The notes under the pieces are model-generated. The model made no database searches. It was not told where the DNA came from and was given only the letters and a program-made list of their open reading frames with translations. From NCBI GenBank assembly GCA_963712435.1, contig CAVQIB010000013.1:1-64000 (forward strand): a stretch of 64,000 nt of DNA. The letters run 5' to 3'. Shown piece after piece: positions 48,891-57,482 of the stretch. The position numbers and the translations under genes were made by a program. Position 1 is the first letter of the stretch. Every line of letters starts with the position of its first letter. The DNA comes from Rhodoplanes sp963712435. Its GTDB lineage: Bacteria > Pseudomonadota > Alphaproteobacteria > Rhizobiales > Xanthobacteraceae.

Positions 48891-50087
48891 TCACAGCACC
48901 TGCTCCGGCGCCGCGGTGGCCGGCGGGGTGTTGCGGCTGCGGCCGGCGCGCACGAGGCCGTCGATCACCACCATGCCGATGCCGGGGAGATCGCCGAGCG
49001 CGACGCTGTCGAGCAGCGTCTTCCCGGCCGAGTGCTGCGCGCGATCCATGAACACGAAATCGGCGGCGCGGCCCGGCTCGATGATTCCGCAGTCGAGCTT
49101 GCGCAGGCGGGCGGTGTTGCCGGTCGCAAAGCAGAACGCGGTTTCCGCCGGCACGCCGCCGAGCGCGGAGAGCATCGCGACCATGCGGATGATGCCGAGC
49201 GGCTGGACGCCGGAGCCGGCCGGCCCGTCCGTTCCCAGGATCACGCGATCGAGCTGGTTCATCTCGCGCGCGGTGCGCAGCGTGTAGAGCGCGGCGCGCT
49301 CATTGCCGTTGTGCACGAGTTCGAGGCCGCGCCGGCAGCCTTCGCAGATGCAGCAAATCTGGTCGTCGGGCAGGGCGGTGTGCCCGCCATTGATGTGGCC
49401 GACCACGTCGGCGTCGCATTCGAGCACGACGTCCTTGTCGATCAGACCGGAGCCGGGGATCGACGGCCCGCCGGTGTGGATCGTGCTCTGGATGCCGTAT
49501 TTGCGCGCCCAGGCGACCATCTTGCGGCCGGTGGGGCCGTCCTTGACGCCGCCCAGGCCGATCTCCCCGAGCAGCGTCACGCCCGCTGCGGCCAGCTCGC
49601 GAAAATCCTCCTCCACCATGCCCTGCTCGATCACCGGCGCGCCCGCATGCAGCTTCACCCCGCCGGAGCGGAAGGCCGAGTAGGTGCGCTGCGCGGTGAT
49701 CGCCATCGCCTTGAGGCCGACCACGTCGCGCGGCCGGCCGGGCGTGTGCACCTCGCCGGCGGAAATCATGGTGGTGACGCCGCCATGCATCGAGGAATCG
49801 ATCCAGTTGAGCTGGCTCTGGCGCGGCGTCCAGTCGCCCGCCACCGGATGGACGTGGCTGTCAATCAGCCCCGGCGCGACCGTCGTGCCGCGCGCGTCGA
49901 TGATGGCGGTGGCGCCGTCTGTGTCCACGTCCTTGGCGCGGCCGACCGCGGCGATCCGGCCGTCGACCGCGACGATCGTGTCGGCGTCGAGGATCGGCTG
50001 CTCGAGAAGTCCCGAGAGCAGGAGGCCGATATTGCGGATGACCAGCCGGCTCGGGCCGGCAGGCGCGGCTTGCGTATCGTGAGCCAT
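48891..50087 (-). CDS. Enamidase homologue (amidohydrolase family)
   Basis: About 398 residues. Metal-site motifs are PGLIDSHVHPVAGDWTPRQS, the Lys-containing GVKLHAGAPVIEQG, TIHTGGPSIPGSGL, GHINGGHTALPDD and ILGTDGPAGSG. The stretches HGGVTTMISAGEVHTPGRPR, DLPGIGMVVIDGLVRAGRSR and NTPPA near the end closely follow Eubacterium barkeri enamidase, which hydrolyses tetrahydro-6-oxonicotinate to 2-formylglutarate and ammonia. The ATG at 50087 has GGAGGGG upstream. Its promoter region contains the second copy of the candidate operator. Confidence 0.85.
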   Translation of the reverse strand: MAHDTQAAPAGPSRLVIRNIGLLLSGLLEQPILDADTIVAVDGRIAAVGRAKDVDTDGATAIIDARGTTVAPGLIDSHVHPVAGDWTPRQSQLNWIDSSMHGGVTTMISAGEVHTPGRPRDVVGLKAMAITAQRTYSAFRSGGVKLHAGAPVIEQGMVEEDFRELAAAGVTLLGEIGLGGVKDGPTGRKMVAWARKYGIQSTIHTGGPSIPGSGLIDKDVVLECDADVVGHINGGHTALPDDQICCICEGCRRGLELVHNGNERAALYTLRTAREMNQLDRVILGTDGPAGSGVQPLGIIRMVAMLSALGGVPAETAFCFATGNTARLRKLDCGIIEPGRAADFVFMDRAQHSAGKTLLDSVALGDLPGIGMVVIDGLVRAGRSRNTPPATAAPEQVL

Positions 50088-50600
50088 GTTCCCCTCCAAC
50101 GGACGGCGCGGCGGGCGGCGATCGCCCTTTGAGACGGCTGTCTGGTCATGGGCCCGCGGCGAACGGGAGACCGCGCCCGAGCGCCGCGGCGATCGGTGGC
50201 GGGCGGCCGCGCATGCTCGGCGCGGGAGTTATTATTAGTATACAAACAGTACCGTCGGCGGCAAGCAGGCGCGCGCGGTTTCCGTCGGGTTCTCCAGGGG
50301 AAAGCGCAACCATTTGGGGAGTTGTGAGTTCTCTTGCAGCCCGGCGCGCGGCGGGCTGCCGGTTCCCGGCGCAGTTGCGGCGTTGGTCGCCGCAGCAGGC
50401 GGGCCGCGCCGCAAGCGGGGCGCCGCCTGCGCTTTGTGACGATTGTCCAGTGTCGGACAGTTTTTGGCGCTGAGACGACAGCGTATGTCGGAGACGGGCG
50501 CGACAAATTCACAGCGGCGAACTCGTCGGCGCGGATTTGATTCGACCAGGCGTCGCGACCTGCTATGTGAGGCGCAGGTGCAATTGTAGGGAGCTTGTCC
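50088..50600. other. Divergent promoter region between enamidase and carboxyltransferase
   Basis: These 513 bases hold no convincing gene on either strand. They contain the candidate operator at 50,234-50,247, an AT-rich island in GC-rich DNA, and at the right end AGGGAG, placed seven bases before GTG 50601. Confidence 0.55.
50234..50247. promoter_or_regulatory. Candidate operator ATTAGTATACAAAC
   Basis: It matches the perfect palindrome at 35,759-35,772 in 12 of 14 positions and keeps the core TTAGTATAC. It lies 147 bp upstream of the enamidase start and about 350 bp before the carboxyltransferase start. Confidence 0.5.
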
Positions 50601-51981
50601 GTGGCGATCCAACCCGTGAAGATTGTCGAGACCGTTTTGCGCGATGGCCATCAATCGCTCGCAGCGACCCGCATGCGGACCTCCGACATGGTTCCGGTGC
50701 TCGAGCAGCTGGACGACATCGGTTACTTCTCCTTGGAAGCGTGGGGCGGCGCCACCTTCGACGCGTGCCTGCGTTTCCTCGATGAAGATCCGTGGGAGCG
50801 GCTTCGCATCCTGAAACAGCACGTCAAGAAGACGCCGCTGCAGATGCTGCTGCGCGGGCAGAACGTGCTCGGCTACAATCATTATGCCGACGATGTGGTG
50901 ACCGAGTTCGTCACCCGGGCGGTCGACAACGGCATCGGGCGTCATGCGGATCTTCGACGCCCTCAACGATGTCCGCAACCTGGAAGTCTCCATGCGCGCC
51001 GCCAAGCGCGCGGGCGCGCATGTGCAAGGCGCGATCGTCTACACGATCAGCCCGTACCATACGACGGAGAGCTTCCTGCAGGTGGCGCGCGACCTCGTCG
51101 ATCTCGGGGCCGATTCCGTTTGCATCAAGGACATGGCCGGCTTGCTTGCGCCCTATGCCGCCTACGATCTCGTCAAGCTGTTGAAAAGCGAGCTCGGAGT
51201 GACGGTGGACGTGCACTGCCACTACACGAGCGGCATGGCCTCCATGACCTATCTCAAGGCGATCGAGGCGGGCGCCGACATCGTCGACTGCGCCTTGTCT
51301 CCGTTCGCGCTCGGCACCTCGCAGCCCGCGACGGAGGCGCTGGTCGCCACGCTCGAAGGCCAGCCGCGCGACACCGGGATCGACAAGGAGCGGCTCTATC
51401 CGATCGCGGACCATTTCCGCGTCGTAAAGAAGGATCTCGCGCGAGAGTTCAAGCTCGACACCGCGATCGACATCGACACCAAGGTTCTGACGTTTCAGAT
51501 TCCCGGCGGCATGCTGTCGAATTTCCTCAATCAGATGAAGCAGCAGGGCAAATCGGACAAATACGCCGAGCTGCTCGAGGAAATGCCGCGCGTGCGGGCG
51601 GAGATCGGCTATCCCCCGCTGGTCACCCCGACCAGTCAGATTGTCGGCTCGATGGCCGCCTTCAACGTGATCTGCGGCCGCTACAAGGTCGTTCCGCAGG
51701 AGATCAAGGATCTCGCGCGCGGCGCCTATGGCCGGACGCCGGCCCCGATCACCGGCGCCATGTGCGACGTCATCGCCGGCGCCGAGATCATCAAGCATCG
51801 GCCGGCGGACGATATTCCGCCGCAGATGAATTCGCTCGGGCTGATGCTGGCTGCGAAGGGCTATCCCGACGCGTCGCCGGAGGACATCCTGTCCTACGCG
51901 CTGTTCCCGGAAGTGGCGCTCAAGTACTTCGCCGCCAACCGCGAGCCGGTCGAAGAGCACGCAATGGCGTTTTCGGAATAG
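50601..51981 (+). CDS. Carboxyltransferase, oxaloacetate decarboxylase alpha / transcarboxylase 5S-like (one frameshift)
   Basis: About 459 residues of the DRE-TIM barrel carboxyltransferase family: VETVLRDGHQSLAATRMRTS, SLEAWGGATFDACLRFLDED, LLRGQNVLGYNHYADDVV, RIFDALNDVRNLEVSMRAAK, CIKDMAGLLAPYAAYDLVKL and VHCHYTSGMASMTYLKAIEA. It ends after ILSYALFPEVALKYFAANRE, with no biotin-carrier MKM domain, so a separate carrier must exist if it acts with biotin. One extra G near 50,937 breaks the frame (NGI-GVMRIFDAL). GTG 50601 fits the ribosome binding site best; TTG 50595 is possible. The partner substrate is unknown. Confidence 0.83.
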
Positions 51982-52117
51982 GGCTCGCGCCGCGGTGGGG
52001 GGCCATCGCTTCCGCGGCATTTTGTCCAAGCGACCCGGGCGAACCAGGCCCGGGGTTCCACGTTGTCATCGTGTGCACGGGCAATTCAATTCGTCGGAGC
52101 GTCCGAGGCACAAAGGA

Positions 52118-52145
52118 AGAGCCCCCGCTTCAAACCGGGGGCTCT
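52118..52145. terminator. Strong hairpin between convergent genes
   Basis: AGAGCCCCCG at 52,118-52,127, loop CTTCAAAC, and CGGGGGCTCT at 52,136-52,145 form a perfect 10-bp stem between the stops of the carboxyltransferase (plus) and the aldehyde dehydrogenase (minus) genes. There is no long T-run, but position and symmetry suit a two-way terminator. Confidence 0.7.
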
Positions 52146-52214
52146 ACCGTTTGTGCGGGCGGGATTGCCGAAGGCGTGCAGTCACGCGATGCGCCAAGGC
52201 GCCCGGCTTCCGCA

Positions 52215-53729
52215 TCACACATCGAAGCGGACGCCCTGGGCGAGCGGAAGCGCGCGCCCGTAATTGATCGCACTCGTGACGCGGCGCATATAGGCTTTCC
52301 AGGAATCCGAGCCGGCCTCGCGGCCGCCGCCGGTCTCCTTTTCGCCGCCGAAAGCGCCGCCGATCTCCGCTCCCGAGGGTCCCATATTGATATTGGCGAT
52401 GCCGCAATCCGAGCCGGCCGCCGACACGAAAGTCTCCGCTTCACGCAGGTCGGCGGTGAAGATCGAGGATGACAGGCCGTACGGGACCGCGTTGTGCATC
52501 GCCAGAGCCTCGTCGAGCTCGGAATATTTCATCACATAGAGAATGGGCGCGAAGGTCTCCTGCAGCGCCGGGCCGATCTGGCCCGGCATTTCGACGAGGG
52601 CCGGCTGCGCATAATAGGCCTCGGGGTGCTGCGCCATCGCGTGACGCCCGCCGCCGAACACCTCGCCGCCGAGGGCGCGCGCTTGCGCCAACGCGGCCTC
52701 CATCTTGTGGAACGCCGACGCATCGATCAGCGGACCGACCAGCACGTCCTCCTGCACGAGGGGGTCGCCGATCCGGACCGATGCATAGACCTGCTTCAGC
52801 CTGGCGATCAGCGCATCATAAATGCTGCGATGCACGAACAGCCGGCGCAGCGACGTGCAGCGCTGGCCGGCCGTGCCGATCGCCGCGAAGGCGATCCCGC
52901 GCAGCGCGAGGTCGAGGTCGGCCGACGGGCAGACGATCGAGGCGTTGTTGCCCCCGAGTTCGAGCAGCGCCCGCGCGAAACGTTTCGCCAGGCGCGGAGC
53001 GATTTTCCGGCCCATCGCGGTCGAACCCGTCGCCGAGATGAGCGGCAGGCGGGCATCGTCGACCAGCAATTCGCCCGTTTCGGGCCCGCCCATCAGCACT
53101 GCCGAAAGGCCCTCCGGCGCCTCGCCGAACCGCGCCGCCGCGCGTTCGAACAAGGCCTGCACCGCGAGCGCGGTGAGCGGCGTTTTCTCCGACGGCTTCC
53201 AGATGACCGGGCAGCCGCAAACAAGGGCGAGCGCCGCGTTCCACGACCACACCGCGACCGGGAAATTGAAGCTCGTGATCACCCCGACCGGGCCGAGCGG
53301 ATGCCATTGCTCCATCATCCGGTGGTTCGGCCGTTCGCTCGCGATGGTGAGGCCGTAGAGCTGGCGCGAGAGGCCGAGCGCGAAGTCGCAGATGTCGAGC
53401 ATCTCCTGCACCTCGCCGAGCCCCTCCGACAGGATTTTCCCCGCTTCGATCGTGACCAGGCGTCCGAGCGCGGGCTTGGCGGCCCGCAGCTCCTCGCCGA
53501 GCATGCGAACGAGGTCCCCGCGCCGCGGCGCGGGCGTCGACCGCCATCCGAGAAACGCCCCCTTCGCCCGTTCGATCGCGTGATCGGCGGTTTCCGCGTT
53601 CGTATCGGGCACATTGGCGATGACCGCGCCGGTCAGCGGCGAGCGCACTGCACGCGACCCGCCGCTATAGCGTTCGCGCGGCACTCCGAACTTCTGCAGC
53701 AGGACGTCGACCTCTTCGACGAGGGTCAT
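52215..53729 (-). CDS. ALDH7-type aldehyde dehydrogenase (aminoadipate semialdehyde dehydrogenase-like)
   Basis: A 504-residue enzyme. The NAD-binding region is SFNFPVAVWSWNAALALVCG with KPSEKTPLTALA. The catalytic Glu is in ALLELGGNNASIVCP and the catalytic Cys in IGTAGQRCTSLRRLFVH. The C-terminal GSDSWKAYMRRVTSAINYGR and LPLAQGVRFDV match the antiquitin/AmaB group (ALDH7), which oxidises alpha-aminoadipate semialdehyde in lysine or pipecolate breakdown. The frame is intact. It is divergent from putA with 282 bp between and convergent with the carboxyltransferase. Confidence 0.87.
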   Translation of the reverse strand: MTLVEEVDVLLQKFGVPRERYSGGSRAVRSPLTGAVIANVPDTNAETADHAIERAKGAFLGWRSTPAPRRGDLVRMLGEELRAAKPALGRLVTIEAGKILSEGLGEVQEMLDICDFALGLSRQLYGLTIASERPNHRMMEQWHPLGPVGVITSFNFPVAVWSWNAALALVCGCPVIWKPSEKTPLTALAVQALFERAAARFGEAPEGLSAVLMGGPETGELLVDDARLPLISATGSTAMGRKIAPRLAKRFARALLELGGNNASIVCPSADLDLALRGIAFAAIGTAGQRCTSLRRLFVHRSIYDALIARLKQVYASVRIGDPLVQEDVLVGPLIDASAFHKMEAALAQARALGGEVFGGGRHAMAQHPEAYYAQPALVEMPGQIGPALQETFAPILYVMKYSELDEALAMHNAVPYGLSSSIFTADLREAETFVSAAGSDCGIANINMGPSGAEIGGAFGGEKETGGGREAGSDSWKAYMRRVTSAINYGRALPLAQGVRFDV

Positions 53730-54011
53730 CGATCACTCCTGTGGACATTGGCGTCGTGACTTTGACACTGAGCTGCCTCACATCGCCGGCGCGTGTCCCG
53801 CACGCGGTGCAGCGCGAAACGGTGCGCCGCAGATGCGGGACCTACCCGCCGGTAATTATGGGTCACGGTCCTGCAGCGCGCAGGTCGTGCTGCGCTGCGC
53901 TCGGGACGCGAATTTCGCTGTTCGTCGTCGTCCGCGCAAGCAGACGGTAAAGTCGGCAGCCTGAGCTCTGATCGGCGGCACAGCCTGTCCAATGCCTTTC
54001 TTTCGCGTGGC

Positions 54012-57000
54012 GTGACGACGAAACCGGAATGTTTGCTTATCTTAGCGCCTATGAAGCCCGACCCGGCAACTGCGCCTGCTGAACACGCCCCTGCTGCGAC
54101 ACTGGAGGCGCGCAGGAAACACGGCGCAGAGCCGATTGCCCCGTTCCGGGCGCCCTTTGCCGGCGCGGACGAGGCGATCGCCGCGCGCTTTCTGGCGGCG
54201 GCCCCGCTCGATGCGCAAGCCGACGCGCGCATCGACGCCCGCGCCCGCCGCCTGGTCGAGTTCATCCGCGCGCGCTCGGTCGGAATCGGCGGGATCGAGG
54301 ACTTCCTCCAGGAATATGCCCTGTCGAGCAAGGAGGGGCTCGCCCTGATGGTGCTCGCCGAAGCGCTGCTGCGCATTCCCGACGACGCCACCGCGGACCG
54401 CCTGATCGAAGACAGGCTGTTGGCCGGCGAGTTTCTACACCATGAAGCGCGGTCGGGCGCGCTGCTGGTGTCGGCCTCGGCCTGGGCGCTCGGCCTCTCC
54501 GCCCGGATCGTCGGCGCGCAGGACACGCCGCATTCGGTGCTCGAAGGCTTGGCCAAGCGTCTCGGGCGGCCGGCGGTGCGCACCGCGATCCGCCGGGCGG
54601 TGCACCTGCTCGGATCGCAGTTCGTGCTCGGGGAGACGATCGAGCAGGCGCTCAAGCGCGCCGCCGGGCAACCGGAGTTCGGGTATTCGTTCGACATGCT
54701 GCGCGAGGGCGCGCGCACGGCGGCGGATGCGCAGAGCCACTTCCAAGCCTATGCGGACGCAATCGAGGCGGTCGGACGCCGCGCCGCGACGGGACGGCCC
54801 TCCATGCGCCCGGGCGTCTCTGTCAAGCTTTCGGCGCTGCACCCGCGTTTCGAGGCGACATCCCGCATGCGCGTCCTGGCCGAACTCGGCGACCGCGTCG
54901 CGGCGCTGGCGCGGCGGGCGAGGGCGCATGATCTTTTTTCACCATCGATGCGGAGGAGGCCGATCGGCTCGAACTGTCGCTCGACGTGATCGCGCGGGTC
55001 CTGGCCGATCCCGCGCTGGCGGGTTGGGATCGGTTCGGGGTCGCGGTGCAGAGCTATCAGAAGCGCGCGCCCGAGGCCGTCGATTGGCTGATCGCGGCGG
55101 CGCAGACGCTCGGCCGCCGTCTGTCCGTCCGCCTCGTGCGGGGCGCCTACTGGGACACCGAGATCAAGCGGGCGCAGGAGCGCGGGCTTCCCGACCACCC
55201 GGTCTTCACCCGCAAGGCCATGACCGATCTCTGTTACATGGCCTGCGCGCGCAAGCTGCTCGCGGCGCGGCCGCACGTCTATCCGCAGATCGCGACGCAC
55301 AATGCCCTCACGGTGGCGAGCGTGATCGAGGAGGCGGGCGGCGTCGAGGGCTATGAGTTCCAGCGCCTGCACGGGATGGGCGAGCGGCTGTTCATGGCGC
55401 TGCGCGCCGAAGAGCCGCAGGCGGCCTGCCGCATCTATGCGCCGGTCGGCGGCCATCGCGATCTTCTCGCCTATCTGGTGCGGCGCTTGCTGGAAAACGG
55501 CGCGAACACCTCCTTCGTGTCGGTCGCCGCCGATCCGGACGTGCCCATCGCGAGGATTCTCGAGCGGCCGCAGGTGACGCTGCGATCGCCGGACGCCGCC
55601 CGCCACGCCAAGATTCCGCTGCCGGCTCACATGTACAAGGATCGGCGCAATTCGCTGGGCGTCGAGTTCGGGCACGCGGCAAGCCTCGATGCGCTGCTCG
55701 CCGAAATCCGCCTGCAGGAACCGGCGGCCGCTCCGCTCGTCGATGGCGTCGCGCTTCCGGGACATGTGCGGACCATGTTTTCTCCGATCGACGGCGCTTG
55801 CCTCGGTTCCGTGGTCGAAGGCGACGAGGCGATCGTCATTTCCGCGATGGCGGCGGCGCAGGCGGGCGTTGCGGCGTGGAGCGCGACGCCCGTCGCGGAG
55901 CGGGCTCAGGCGATCGAGCGCGCCGCGGACGCGATCGAGGCGGACCGGGGCGCGTTGATCGCGCTCCTGCAGGCCGAGGGCGGCAAGACGCTCGATGATT
56001 GTGTTGCGGAGGTGCGCGAAGCGGTGGATTTCTGCCGCTATTACGCGGCCGAGGCGCGGCGGAACTTGATGCCGGAAGCGATGCCGGGGCCGACCGGAGA
56101 GCACAACGAACTGCGCTATCGCGCTCGCGGGGTCTTCGTCTGCATCAGTCCGTGGAATTTTCCGCTCGCAATCTTCACGGGCGAGATTGCCGCGGCGCTG
56201 GTCGCCGGCAACGCCGTGGTGGCGAAACCGGCCGAGCAGACGCCGTTTGTCGCGGCCGCGGCCGTCCGGCTGTTCCACGCAGCGGGCGTGCCGGCGAGCG
56301 CGCTCCATCTCGTGCCGGGCGATGGCCGCATCGGCGACCTGCTCGTGCGCGATGCGCGCGCCGCGGGCGTCGTCTTCACCGGCTCTACCGCGACGGCGCG
56401 CAAGATCAACCGGGCGCTCGCCGAAAGGGACGGGCCGATCGTCCCGCTCATCGCCGAGACCGGCGGCGTCAATGCGATGATCGCCGATGCGAGCGCGCTC
56501 CCCGAGCAACTGACCGATGACGTCCTTGCTTCGGCCTTCAGGTCGGCCGGCCAGCGCTGCTCGGCGTTGCGGCTTCTGTGCCTGCAGGACGATATCGCGA
56601 CCTCGGTGATCGACATGATCGCAGGCGCCGCGCGCGAGTTGCGGATCGGCGACCCGCGCGAGGTTGCAACCGATGTCGGGCCGGTGATCGATGCGGACGC
56701 GAAAGCAAGGCTCGATCGCTGGATCGCCGACATGGACGGACAAGGCCGGGTGCTGTTTCGCGCCGATCGGGTGCGGCCCTTGCCGGCCGCCGGAACTTTC
56801 GCGCCGCCCACGATCATCGACCTTGACCGCGCGCGCGACCTGAAGGAGGAAGTGTTCGGACCGGTCTTGCACATTGTGCGCTATCGCGCCGACGCGCTCG
56901 ACGAGGTCTTGGCCGATCTTGCGGCGAACGGCTACGCTCTCACGCTCGGGGTCCATTCGCGCATCGGCGCGACGGTCGACCACATCATTGCCCGCCTTCC

Positions 57001-57202
57001 GCACGGCAACGTGTATGTGAACCGTAACATGATCGGCGCGGTGGTCGGCGTGCAGCCATTCGGCGGCGGCGGCCTGTCGGGCACCGGGCCGAAAGCCGGC
57101 GGCCCGAACTATCTGCGGCGGTTCGTGCTCGAGCAGACCGTGACCGTCAACACCGCAGCGGCGGGGGGGAATGCCAGCCTGTTCGCCGTGACCGAGTTGT
57201 AA
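54012..57202 (+). CDS. putA: Bifunctional proline dehydrogenase / P5C dehydrogenase (one frameshift)
   Basis: About 1,060 residues. The proline dehydrogenase half has RLVRGAYWDTEIKRAQERGL, PQIATHNALTVASVI and YEFQRLHGMGERLF; the P5C dehydrogenase half has CISPWNFPLAIFTGEIAAAL, VVFTGSTATARKINRALAER, and the catalytic Cys in FRSAGQRCSALRLLCLQ. There is no N-terminal ribbon-helix-helix domain, so it is a type A PutA that does not repress its own gene. The frame shifts at a T6 run near 54,940 (HDL-F-FTIDAEEADRL), as if one T were missing. GTG 54012 or ATG 54051 may be the start. Confidence 0.93.
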
Positions 57203-57482
57203 CGCGATGGTGAGCGGCGTGACGCGCAGAATCGCTCTTCGGCGTGCGAAAACGCCGCACCATGATCCGAATCACATACTCACACCGCGACACACCGGCG
57301 TGATGGCCTGGTCCAAGGGCTGGAAACAAGGGCGGCGGCAACGTATCGTCGGCCTCGGAAACCCGTTCTAGGCCCACCTGTCGCGTCAGCCGGCGGCGAG
57401 CTATCGTTTGTATGCGTAGCGTTCGGCGGCTCGGATCGATCCGTCTCACCCATGTGCTTTGCGAACTCACGGGACGACACAA

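Noticed and set aside
50100..50520. Small proteins between enamidase and the carboxyltransferase
   Set aside because: Several short frames exist on both strands but none has a ribosome binding site, signal peptide or recognisable domain, and they overlap the candidate operator.
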